Part shown: piece by piece, positions 36,156 through 44,053 of the stretch | Layout of the letters: the number at the start of each line of letters is the position of its first letter | Position numbering within the stretch: the stretch's first letter is position 1 | Source: Uliginosibacterium gangwonense DSM 18521 | Lineage (GTDB): Bacteria; Pseudomonadota; Gammaproteobacteria; Burkholderiales; Rhodocyclaceae | Length of the DNA stretch: 64,000 bases | Assembly (NCBI RefSeq): GCF_000373965.1 | Contig: NZ_KB892867.1 | Coordinates: 62,001-126,000 of the forward strand | Direction of reading: 5' to 3' | Made by a program: the position numbers and the translations under genes | Notes under the pieces: generated by a model | The model's database searches: none | The model's input: only the letters and a program-made list of their open reading frames with translations | Told to the model about the DNA's origin: nothing

Positions 36156-36175
36156 TCATTTCAGTAAGGATCAAT

Positions 36176-36379
36176 ATGGAAACTATCAAACTGATGGCAC
36201 CAGATGGCGTAACCGCAGCCTCATTTGGTGGGCAGGAATACCTCGTTGATGCAGAAGGCGTTGTTACAGTTCCTGTCGAAGCTGCGTTGACATTGTATGG
36301 CTTTGGTTATGGTAATGCACCAGAAGACAAACCGGTGCGTAGCCGGTCCCGTAAAACCGCATCGACGGACTCGGACTGA
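36176..36379 (+). CDS. Small phage head protein of unknown function
   Basis: 67 aa from the ATG at 36176, set by TAAGGA. It reads METIKLMAPDGVTAASFGGQ, a small beta unit, and ends in a basic Ser-rich tail (VRSRSRKTASTDSD). The same slot between capsid and head-tail connector carries a similar short protein in many siphophages; it may be a capsid accessory protein. No direct evidence of function. Confidence 0.6.
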   Translation: METIKLMAPDGVTAASFGGQEYLVDAEGVVTVPVEAALTLYGFGYGNAPEDKPVRSRSRKTASTDSD

Positions 36380-36384
36380 TTGCG

Positions 36385-36924
36385 ATGACTGCACTGATCA
36401 CCTTGGATGCTGTCAAGGCCTATCTGGGCTTGGGCGCTGTGCCCAATGCGTCTCAGGATGCTTTGTTGGTTGCCTTGATTGAGCGTGCTAGTGCGGCTAT
36501 TGAGAACTACTGCCAGCGGAAGCTGACGCTTGAGGCACGTACCGAATGGCGTAATGGAAACAACTCGAATTGCATGATTCTGCGAGATGCGCCTATTCAG
36601 TCGGTCGAGGCTGTGTCGATTGATGGTCAATCGACCCCTGTAGAAGCAATTTCTCTTGTCGGCCGCACCATACGACTCACAAATCTAGTGTTTCGATCTG
36701 GCATAAGTAACGTGCGCGTTGATTACACCGCAGGGTTTGAAGCAATTCCTGCCGATATGCAGCAAGCGTGTATTGAGACTGTAGCGTTGATGTTTCGCCG
36801 CCGTGATCACCTGGATGTCAGCAGCAAAGCACTTGCTGGGGAGACCATTAACTATATTGTCGATGAATTGACACCCTCTGCGCGCAGGATTCTTTCTAAC
36901 TATCGTATTGTCGCAGCGTTCTAA
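36385..36924 (+). CDS. Head-tail connector (adaptor) protein
   Basis: 179 aa. The helical start LDAVKAYLGLGAVPNASQDALLVALIERASAAIENYCQR is characteristic of gp6/gp15-like connector proteins, followed by a beta segment (ILRDAPIQSVEAVSIDG) and a C-terminal helix pair. It would bind under the portal to form the first neck ring. It sits five bases after the small head gene. Confidence 0.8.
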   Translation: MTALITLDAVKAYLGLGAVPNASQDALLVALIERASAAIENYCQRKLTLEARTEWRNGNNSNCMILRDAPIQSVEAVSIDGQSTPVEAISLVGRTIRLTNLVFRSGISNVRVDYTAGFEAIPADMQQACIETVALMFRRRDHLDVSSKALAGETINYIVDELTPSARRILSNYRIVAAF

Positions 36925-36926
36925 AC

Positions 36927-37280
36927 ATGATTCAGGTATCTATTACAGGAAATGACGCGGTCTTGGAGCGATTGGCGCAACTACCTTCACGAATCCAGGA
37001 GATTTCACAGGCCTGCATGCAACAGACAGCATCAAGCCTTGATAGCCAATTGCGAAGCGTTGCCGCAGATCATAGCCAAGTTTGCGGTGAATTGAGCTTG
37101 CCTGTCAGCCTGGAAGCTGTAGCGGCGGAGTCTCCGGAATCTAAACTTGCTCAAGCCAAAGCAAGACGGGGCTTGCAGGGTAAAGGTATTGCCAATGACG
37201 TTTCTGTATCGCTGACTCAGGCCCGAAGCATATTCACTAATGCCTTGCAGGAGGGGATTGCCGAGGTGATTTCATCATGA
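36927..37280 (+). CDS. Neck (HK97 gp10/stopper-like) protein
   Basis: 117 aa, starting two bases after the connector stop. The pattern IQVSITGNDAVLERLAQLPSRI and the terminal helices resemble HK97 gp10-type proteins, which take part in head-tail joining. Similarity is by position and general form; a middle part (ARRGLQGKGIANDVS) is not diagnostic. Its stop overlaps the next start by four bases. Confidence 0.65.
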   Translation: MIQVSITGNDAVLERLAQLPSRIQEISQACMQQTASSLDSQLRSVAADHSQVCGELSLPVSLEAVAAESPESKLAQAKARRGLQGKGIANDVSVSLTQARSIFTNALQEGIAEVISS

Positions 37281-37702
37281 ATCGTGAAGCAATTTATTCC
37301 ACACTATGGTCGCGTGTGTCACAACTCCCTGGATTTGTGACAGCCAGCCGACGTCTTCGTCACTGGGCCGATGTGGATAGCCTTGCGCAACCGGCTCTCT
37401 TTATGGTGCAAGGCAGCGAAGAAGTCGTGACGCTGACTGGTGAGCCTTCGCGTTGGCGGATGACCGCCAAGTTCTATCTCTATGCGCGTACAGATGGTGA
37501 TATACCGGCAGGTGTAGTGCTTAATCCCCTGCTGGATTCAGTATGTGTAGCGGTAAGTGATTTTAACCCCATTACAGGCCGCAGTACCTTGCCTGTTGAG
37601 GGTGTTTCCCACTGCCGGGTCGAGGGGGTAATCCAAACCGACGAAGGTAGCCTGGGAGATCAGGCTGTGGCCATTGTGCCTGTCGTCATTCTAGTTAGCT
37701 GA
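37277..37702 (+). CDS. Tail terminator/completion protein
   Basis: 141 aa. MNREAIYSTLWSRVSQLPGF, then PALFMVQGSEEVV and WRMTAKFYLYARTDGD, then the C-terminal strand QAVAIVPVVILVS fit the compact alpha-beta fold of tail terminator proteins (gpU-like). It would cap the tail tube and join it to the neck. It is directly before the tube protein gene, as usual. Confidence 0.7.
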   Translation: MNREAIYSTLWSRVSQLPGFVTASRRLRHWADVDSLAQPALFMVQGSEEVVTLTGEPSRWRMTAKFYLYARTDGDIPAGVVLNPLLDSVCVAVSDFNPITGRSTLPVEGVSHCRVEGVIQTDEGSLGDQAVAIVPVVILVS

Positions 37703-37745
37703 CCTGCATGCAGCGGCTACATTTTTCCTTACAAGGAGTAATACA

Positions 37746-38519
37746 ATGCAATTGACATTTGGCTCGGGTGAGCTGTTTGCCCAAATGATCCGCGATGCTG
37801 CGGGTAACGTCATTACTAATCCCACGCCGATCCGCATTGCTGGTCTGCAAGAACTCTCGCTCGACTTCTCGGGTGAACTCAAGGAATTTTACGGTCAGAA
37901 TCGTTATGCGCTTGCTACGGCCATGGGCAAGGTGAAGACGACCGGGAAAATGAAGGGCGCTTTGATCAATGGCCTGGCCTTGAACAACCTGTTTTTTGGC
38001 AACAACATGGCCACCGGCACAATGAAAGCTCTGTATGCTGATACCAACGGCATCGCTATTCCTTCCTCCACGCCATACACGATTACAACTACCCCATTGA
38101 ACAGCGGTACTTTCATCGAGGATCTGGGTGTAGTCAACGCCAATGGTCAGACCATGGTGAAAGTTGCAGCTTCGCCAGTTAGCGGACAGTACAGTGTGGA
38201 TGCTTCCGGTAACTATGTGTTTGCCGCTGCCGATGCAGGCTTGCAGGTCTATCGCAGCTATTCATACAGCTATTCCCTGGCCAGTGCCAAGCAGATTACG
38301 CTTAACAATATCGCAATGGGCCAGGCGCCGCAAATCAAGATTGCTTACCTTGCACAATACCAGGGCAAGAAGTGTCTGGTTGAGTTGGAGTCCATCACAT
38401 CAACCAAGTTGCATATGTTCTCTGCAAAAAGCGATGACTTCAGTGTTCCGGAAATTGATTTTTCCGCTTCTACCGATGCAGCAGGTTTCAAGCTTGGCAC
38501 TATCTGGGTACAGGAGTAA
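37746..38519 (+). CDS. Major tail tube protein
   Basis: 257 aa with AAGGAG before the ATG. Beta-rich, with typical tube phrases: PIRIAGLQELSLDFSGELKE, FYGQNRYALATAMGKVKTTG, then a C-terminal FSAKSDDFSVPEIDFSA. Polymerised rings of this protein make the non-contractile tube. The absence of a sheath gene nearby supports a siphovirus tail. Confidence 0.85.
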   Translation: MQLTFGSGELFAQMIRDAAGNVITNPTPIRIAGLQELSLDFSGELKEFYGQNRYALATAMGKVKTTGKMKGALINGLALNNLFFGNNMATGTMKALYADTNGIAIPSSTPYTITTTPLNSGTFIEDLGVVNANGQTMVKVAASPVSGQYSVDASGNYVFAAADAGLQVYRSYSYSYSLASAKQITLNNIAMGQAPQIKIAYLAQYQGKKCLVELESITSTKLHMFSAKSDDFSVPEIDFSASTDAAGFKLGTIWVQE

Positions 38520-38522
38520 TTC

Positions 38523-38858
38523 ATGAGTATTGTCAAAATAAAAGGGATTCCCGTCGAGTTGGGTGGCCAAACTTATGTGGTGCCACCCATCGCGCTTGGT
38601 GCTCTGGAACAGCTGCAATCGCGCATTACCAATTTTAGTGGCGATGTCAGCGATATGGCACAGGTTTCCACTGTGATTGATGCCGCTTTTTCTGCACTGC
38701 GTCGCAACTACCCGGATCTCAAGCGTGATGAAGTGGCTGATTTGATCGATGTTGCCAATATGGCGATTGTGTTTGAAGCAGTGATGGATATTTCCGGCCT
38801 GAAGCGTCGCAGTACTGAGGAAGCCGACAAGTTGGGGGAAATTCAGCCGGGGGTTTGA
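38523..38858 (+). CDS. Tail assembly chaperone, first part (gpG-like)
   Basis: 111 aa, ATG three bases after the tube stop with GGAG upstream. It has the beta start VKIKGIPVELGGQTYVVPPI and a helical C-terminus as in gpG-type chaperones. It ends in GEIQPGV at a run of five Gs followed by TTTGA. The next frame begins there in the -1 register, so a frameshifted longer form is expected, as in lambda G/GT. Confidence 0.8.
   Translation: MSIVKIKGIPVELGGQTYVVPPIALGALEQLQSRITNFSGDVSDMAQVSTVIDAAFSALRRNYPDLKRDEVADLIDVANMAIVFEAVMDISGLKRRSTEEADKLGEIQPGV
38847..38858 (+). promoter_or_regulatory. Candidate -1 frameshift site
   Basis: CCGGGGGTTTGA ends the first chaperone frame. A one-base backward slip on the G-run would avoid the TGA and read GGT TTG ACG GAC into the 38855 frame. 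The heptamer is not a perfect X-XXY-YYZ site; restart at TTG 38855 is the alternative. Confidence 0.5.
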
Positions 38859-39142
38859 CGGACTGGGGTGAATTGTACGCCCACGTCATAGCCGTGACTG
38901 GCTGGACGTGGGATTACGTTGCCGAAAACGTCGATCTGCCTCGGCTGGAGGCATTGAATCGTTATTGGGCGCAATTGCCACCATTGCATCTGATGGTGGC
39001 CGCCTATTTGGGTATCAAGCCGAAAGAACAGGAGCCTGTCATCAAGGACCTGCAGGATCAATCTTTGATCCCGGCCACGCCGATGCCTGCCGATGCATTT
39101 GAAGCCTTGTTGAAGGCTAAGGGGCTGAAAATTGATGAGTGA
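38855..39142 (+). CDS. Tail assembly chaperone, second part (gpT-like, probably by frameshift)
   Basis: 95 codons, opening with TTG overlapping the previous stop. MTDWGELYAHVIAVTGWTWDYVAENVDLP is a common sequence in second chaperone parts, which as GT fusions bind the tape measure protein. It has no independent ribosome site and no ATG, which favours synthesis as a fusion of about 207 residues. Its end overlaps the tape measure start by eight bases. Confidence 0.75.
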   Translation: MTDWGELYAHVIAVTGWTWDYVAENVDLPRLEALNRYWAQLPPLHLMVAAYLGIKPKEQEPVIKDLQDQSLIPATPMPADAFEALLKAKGLKIDE

Positions 39143-42100
39143 AGAAAACGGAATTGAGATTAAGCTTTCAGCGGATACCAATGAAGTACAAGGGGCATTG
39201 GAACAGGCTGGAGAAAAGGTTAAAGAACTCAACGACGTCATTAACGAATCATTTGCCGAGATGGCTGGCAAGGTCAAAGACGCTTTTGACCAAGTTGGTG
39301 AAACGCTTGAAGGTGGTGGCAAGGCTGGTGAAGAAGCATGTTCTTCAGTTGGAGAGTCTGTCCAAGGTGTTGTTTCGTCACTTAACTCTCTATTTGAGGT
39401 GGTTTCAGGGGATAGTGAAGCCAAGGTCGGAGAGCTTGTAGAGTCCATCAAGAGTTTCTCAGAGGCCTGTGGTGAAGCTTCCAGTGGCGAGGCCGGCAAT
39501 TTGTCGGAAGGGGTTCGCCGATCTGGCGATGCTGCACAAGCGGCGAAAACGCAGATGAGCACGATGACCCAGACTGTGGTGACCATGAAGACTGAGTTTG
39601 AGTCTACACGGACAACGGCCAATTCAACTAGCGAACAAATGCGTGCTGTCGGAGTAAGTGCACAATCTGCGCGAGGGCAGATCACCGGTGCTGGTGATGC
39701 AGCACAGCTTGCATCAAGTCAGTTGGCGACTATGAGCAGAGCATCGCAGTCGAGCAGTACTGAATTGTCTTCTATACAAACGGTGGCTACATCGGTAAGG
39801 ACAGAGATTACGTCTACCGCCTCAGGCGTGAGGAATGCTGGTTCACAATTGGGTGAAACCGGTTCAGCTGCGGGTGGCGTATCTTCTGCTCTGAAGCTGG
39901 TTGGTGGTCAGTTCGCGGCTTTTGCACAAATGGCTGTGGCTGCTTATCAAGCCATGAAACAGTTTGCCGATATGTCGGCGAAGATGACTAAGGAATCGGT
40001 TGACCTTGGGCATACGCTGGGTATTAGTACAACAGAGGCATCTACACTCAAGTTTGCTATTTCAAGCCTTGATGGAGATTCATCAAGCTATGTCAAGTCA
40101 GTAGAGAATATCAATTCGGCCCTTCATGAGAATGAGTCTTCCTTGAAAGGCATGGGAATACATACTCGGGATTCGACAGGTCATTTGCGCGATGCGAAAG
40201 ATGTGTTGGTTGATGCTATTGCCGTCATCAATCAGCATAAGGAGGGCCTGGATCGCAATGCAGTATGCCAGAAGCTGCTCGGGATCAGTATCAATGAAGC
40301 TGACAGTCTGATGCAGCTAAACAATGAAACCCTGAAGAAGGCTCGTGAACAGCAGGAAAGTCTGGGCTTGGTTGTTGGGAAGGAAAATGTTGAGGCGCAG
40401 GAGAAATATCAAGAATCCATGAAAAACATGGATGCTGTGACCCAAGGTCTTCAGAAGACTATTGGGGACGTGGTGATGCCTGTTGTGACAGAAATGGGCG
40501 ATTGGTTTTCCTCTATTGGCCCGGCTGCAGTGACGGTTACTCGTGGAGCAGTGGGTGGATTGACTGCTGCGTTCTGGTATTTACGCAACGGTGTAGTAAC
40601 GGTATGGGAAGTTTGTGTTGCTGCAAACAAAAGCATGTCGGAGATATTTGTCGCGCTTGGAGAGAGTTTTAGCAAGGCTCTTCGGGGCGATTTTTCTGGG
40701 GCTAAAAGTGCCCTCCAGAGCCATTGCAATAGCATTAATCAAGTCTGGGATGAAGCCATGAAAAAGATGGTTGAATCCTCTCAAAAGACTAATAGTGAAA
40801 TTGAAAAGGTATTCCTGCCGACTGTTACTCCTACGGATAAGCCTAATACCAAGGGCAAAAAGCAAAAGGTAAGTGGCAAAGGAGAGGGAGGAAAAAGTGC
40901 TCAGACGGGGGATTCTCTCAAGCAGATCAAGCTTGAAGAGGAAGTGGAGAATAAGAAGTTTGAGCTAAAACTCATCACTGAAGAAAAACTTCTCGAAAAG
41001 AAAGAAGAGTTTGCTAATCGGAGTTATGCCATAGAGCTTAAGGCGCTCATGCAGGAAGCTGCATTATATGGGGAAAAGACCGATGCCCACAAGAGCGCTC
41101 TTGCGAAGATCATGTTGCTGGAGATCAGCCACAAGCAAGAATTGGAGGCAATTGCAGGCCGCAAGAAGCAGCCTGACGATAAAGGCGAGGACAGCAAGGC
41201 CACTGAAGCAGAAGCAAATGCCTTACGAGAAGTTCAAATCGATGAGAGTATTGCCAAAATTCAGCTTGAAAATAAAATCATTGATCAGAAAAAGATGCTT
41301 GAATTGGAGGAACAGTTTGAGAATCGTCGCTATGAGATCAAGCTCAAAGGTTTGAAGGAACGTATGGCCTTGGCGGCTAAGGATAGTAATCAAGCGGAGG
41401 CCGATAAACTTTCAAAAGAGGTTGAGCAACTGGAGTTGGGTCATCAGCAGAAGCTCAAAGCTATCAAGGTGCAGGGTAGTAATGACAGCGGCAAATTTCT
41501 TACCACAGCAATGAAAGACTTGGAGAAGAACCTAGGGAACGTGTGGCAATCCCACATCGATAAGATGATCAAGGGTGATTTTAAGTGGAAGAATGCTTAC
41601 AAGGATACGGTCTCTGCTGTGCGTTCATGGTTTGTTAGTAATGTCAAGAAAATGGCGGTCGAGTGGTTGTTGGGTGAGGAATCCAAGAGTGGAGCTACAT
41701 TGGCGGGGATTGCTACCAGGGAGGCGGCAGAACTTGCAGCTTCCGCAAAATCAGTAGCTATCTGGGCTGCGTCTGCGATCAAGAATATTACTACTTCTGC
41801 TTGGGAGGCGATGGCTGGGGCATGGAAGGCTATGGTTGGGGTACCGTATGTAGGTCCTGTTTTGGCGATTGCAGCGAGTGCGGCGGCGTTTTCAGGCGTT
41901 ATTGCGTTGGCCAGCAATGTCAAGTCCGCATCAGGTGGGTATGACATTCCCGCTGGCGTGAATCCCATGACCCAACTCCATGAGCAGGAAATGGTGCTGC
42001 CTGCGCATATTGCCAATCCCCTGCGTTCTATGATCGCAACAGGGGGTGACGGTGGTGGTGGGGGGGGAGATACACATGTGCATATTTCTGCAGTAGATGC

Positions 42101-42188
42101 CAAGAGTGTGAAACGCCTGCTCCGCGATAATGGCCGAGTAATTACCGATGCCGTGAAAGGAGCTGTGAAGGATGGGTATCGAGCATGA
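39135..42188 (+). CDS. Tail tape measure protein
   Basis: 1017 aa from the ATG at 39135 (a TTG at 39132 also is in frame). Long coiled-coil stretches (about 10-240 and 590-790) flank a hydrophobic central part (VGGQFAAFAQMAVAAYQAMK near 260; GPAAVTVTRGAVGGLTAAFW near 460). The last 120 residues have Ala-rich helices, then SGGYDIPAGVNPMTQLHEQE and the poly-Gly linker before HVHISAVDAKSVKRLL, the usual tape measure C-terminus. By the rule of about 0.15 nm per residue the tail would be near 150 nm. The gene is more AT-rich than its neighbours. Confidence 0.93.
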   Translation: MSEENGIEIKLSADTNEVQGALEQAGEKVKELNDVINESFAEMAGKVKDAFDQVGETLEGGGKAGEEACSSVGESVQGVVSSLNSLFEVVSGDSEAKVGELVESIKSFSEACGEASSGEAGNLSEGVRRSGDAAQAAKTQMSTMTQTVVTMKTEFESTRTTANSTSEQMRAVGVSAQSARGQITGAGDAAQLASSQLATMSRASQSSSTELSSIQTVATSVRTEITSTASGVRNAGSQLGETGSAAGGVSSALKLVGGQFAAFAQMAVAAYQAMKQFADMSAKMTKESVDLGHTLGISTTEASTLKFAISSLDGDSSSYVKSVENINSALHENESSLKGMGIHTRDSTGHLRDAKDVLVDAIAVINQHKEGLDRNAVCQKLLGISINEADSLMQLNNETLKKAREQQESLGLVVGKENVEAQEKYQESMKNMDAVTQGLQKTIGDVVMPVVTEMGDWFSSIGPAAVTVTRGAVGGLTAAFWYLRNGVVTVWEVCVAANKSMSEIFVALGESFSKALRGDFSGAKSALQSHCNSINQVWDEAMKKMVESSQKTNSEIEKVFLPTVTPTDKPNTKGKKQKVSGKGEGGKSAQTGDSLKQIKLEEEVENKKFELKLITEEKLLEKKEEFANRSYAIELKALMQEAALYGEKTDAHKSALAKIMLLEISHKQELEAIAGRKKQPDDKGEDSKATEAEANALREVQIDESIAKIQLENKIIDQKKMLELEEQFENRRYEIKLKGLKERMALAAKDSNQAEADKLSKEVEQLELGHQQKLKAIKVQGSNDSGKFLTTAMKDLEKNLGNVWQSHIDKMIKGDFKWKNAYKDTVSAVRSWFVSNVKKMAVEWLLGEESKSGATLAGIATREAAELAASAKSVAIWAASAIKNITTSAWEAMAGAWKAMVGVPYVGPVLAIAASAAAFSGVIALASNVKSASGGYDIPAGVNPMTQLHEQEMVLPAHIANPLRSMIATGGDGGGGGGDTHVHISAVDAKSVKRLLRDNGRVITDAVKGAVKDGYRA

Positions 42189-42778
42189 ACATTTTTCCTA
42201 TACTTCCAGGAATGGATATTGCTATTCACCGTCAGCCAGAATGGCAAACAAGTATCAAAGAAGCATGGTCTGGAGTTGAAACCACTATCGCGCAGCGGGC
42301 GTGGCCACGTTGGCGCTTTTCTTTGCAATTTGAAATTCTACGTGCATCAGATGGTGAAGTGGCGACTCTGGCGGCGTTTTTCAACAGCCAGCGGGGTAGT
42401 TTTGGCACATTTCTTTTCCAGGATCCTGAGTACAACTCGGTAAGCAATCAACAGTTTGGCATGGGGGACGGAAGTGCCACGTTGTTTCAGCTAAATCGCC
42501 CGATCAATACTTGGTTGGAGCCTGTGTGGGCAATAGCAGGCTCACCTGTGATCATGAAGGATGGTGTGGCACTGACCAAGCAAGCTGATTATGTTATCGG
42601 CACGACGGGGCAGGTGCAATTTACCTCTGCTCCTGAAGCTGGAGCGGCGTTGAGCTGGACGGGAAATTACCTGATTCCAGTACGGTTTGCCGACGACAAG
42701 CTGGACTTCGAGCAAATTTTCTCTGGATTGTGGAAGAGTGGGAAAGTAGAGTTTATCAGCAAGGTGTATCCAACATGA
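42185..42778 (+). CDS. Distal tail protein, DUF2460 family (GTA gp12-like)
   Basis: 197 aa, overlapping the tape measure gene by four bases. MNIFPILPGMDIAIHRQPEW and the RWRFSLQFEILRASDGEVATLAAFFNSQRGSFGTFLF core are diagnostic for DUF2460, whose Rhodobacter gene transfer agent member forms the distal tail ring. It begins the tail-tip module DUF2460-DUF2163-NlpC/P60-tip protein. Confidence 0.85.
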   Translation: MNIFPILPGMDIAIHRQPEWQTSIKEAWSGVETTIAQRAWPRWRFSLQFEILRASDGEVATLAAFFNSQRGSFGTFLFQDPEYNSVSNQQFGMGDGSATLFQLNRPINTWLEPVWAIAGSPVIMKDGVALTKQADYVIGTTGQVQFTSAPEAGAALSWTGNYLIPVRFADDKLDFEQIFSGLWKSGKVEFISKVYPT

Positions 42779-43623
42779 TTACGACTACGAAGGCACATAT
42801 TGATTTGCTTGGAACCCGCAATTTTTGGGCGGTGGATTTGTATGAATTTTTGTTTATGGATGGCACTGTGCTGCGTTATGCAAATGCTGGATTGTCCGTT
42901 TCATACAATGGCAATACTTATCAAGGCGGTGGTCCTTTGATTGAGCGTGACAGTGTGCGCGTATCTCGTGGCCTGGACGCGGATGATTTGAAGCTGGAAA
43001 TTCGCCCAAAGGATGAAGATACTCTGTTTGGCCTGCCCTGGCGTGAAGCCTGTGCGAATGGTGCGTTTGATGGGGCGAGTGTGACGCTGTATCGGGGCCA
43101 CGCCGCCCAACCCGGTGGGTCGATTGTTGGTGCTGTGATGCGTTTTTCCGGCCCCGTGGATGGGGTGGAAATTGAGCAGGATATCAGTATTACGGTGAAG
43201 AGTACGCTGGCACAGTTGTCTCGGGTGTTTCCGCGTGCTGTGTTCCAGCCTGCGTGTGATCGTACTATTTTTGACGGGGGGTGTACTTTGTCTCGCACAA
43301 AGTATCAGGTTACTGGGGCTTTGCAGGCGGGGAGTTCCCAGTCAAGGCTCCTGACTGCGTTGACACAGGATGCAGGTTACTTTGATGGCGGAGAATTGCG
43401 ATTTACCTCGGGATTGAATGCGGGTGCTCGGCGCACGGTGAAACAGCATGTTGTGGGTGGAGTCATGACGCTTGCCTATCCTTTGCCTCGCGCAGTATCA
43501 CCAGGAGATTCCTTTGTGATCTGGCCAGGGTGTGATGGGACCTATGCTCGCTGCCAAAAGTATGACAATACGGCCCACTTCAGAGGGGAGCCTTTCATTC
43601 CAGCTCCAGAAACTGCGTATTGA
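42775..43623 (+). CDS. Tail hub protein, DUF2163 family (GTA gp13-like)
   Basis: 282 aa from the ATG at 42775 (ATGA overlap). VDLYEFLFMDGTVLRYANAG and RPKDEDTLFGLPWREAC mark DUF2163. Four cysteines at 161, 170, 253 and 260 (PACDRTIFDGGC, WPGCDGTYARC) form the set that binds an iron-sulfur cluster in lambda gpL and in GTA hub proteins. The hub sits between the distal tail ring and the tip. It ends one base before the start region of the peptidase gene. Confidence 0.85.
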   Translation: MITTTKAHIDLLGTRNFWAVDLYEFLFMDGTVLRYANAGLSVSYNGNTYQGGGPLIERDSVRVSRGLDADDLKLEIRPKDEDTLFGLPWREACANGAFDGASVTLYRGHAAQPGGSIVGAVMRFSGPVDGVEIEQDISITVKSTLAQLSRVFPRAVFQPACDRTIFDGGCTLSRTKYQVTGALQAGSSQSRLLTALTQDAGYFDGGELRFTSGLNAGARRTVKQHVVGGVMTLAYPLPRAVSPGDSFVIWPGCDGTYARCQKYDNTAHFRGEPFIPAPETAY

Positions 43624-43624
43624 G

Positions 43625-44053
43625 ATGGGTGAAGCGAATCGCATCGTAGCGGAGGCTACGAAGTGGCTTGGTACGCCCTATCATCATCATGCCAGAATCA
43701 TGGGTGCAGGAGTTGATTGTGCGCAGTTGCTATATGGGGTGTTTGTCGAGGGGCTCGGCCTTGTACCTGAATTTGAGATAGATGCTTATCCTGCTGACTG
43801 GATGATGCACCGTTCGGAAGAACGTTTTGTGTCTTATGTGCTTAATCGTGCTGAACTAGTGGATGCTCCACAGGCGGGGGATATTGCACTCTTCAAATGG
43901 GGACGTTGTTTTGCACATGGGGCGATTGTGGTGAATTGGCCTACTGTAATCCATGCGGATATCAATGCAGGACGGGTGTCAATGGATGATGCTGACCAAG
44001 GGCGATTTGCGGGCCGTGAGGTTAAATTTTTCAGAGTTAAGGAGGCGTTGTGA
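43625..44053 (+). CDS. Tail-associated NlpC/P60 cell wall peptidase (GTA gp14-like)
   Basis: 142 aa from the ATG at 43625; longer in-frame starts overlap the hub gene and are not needed. The catalytic triad is C32 (GVDCAQLLYG), H98 (CFAHGAIVV) and H110 (VIHADI). Such tail-tip peptidases open the peptidoglycan locally for DNA injection. The gene overlaps the tip protein gene by four bases. Confidence 0.9.
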   Translation: MGEANRIVAEATKWLGTPYHHHARIMGAGVDCAQLLYGVFVEGLGLVPEFEIDAYPADWMMHRSEERFVSYVLNRAELVDAPQAGDIALFKWGRCFAHGAIVVNWPTVIHADINAGRVSMDDADQGRFAGREVKFFRVKEAL

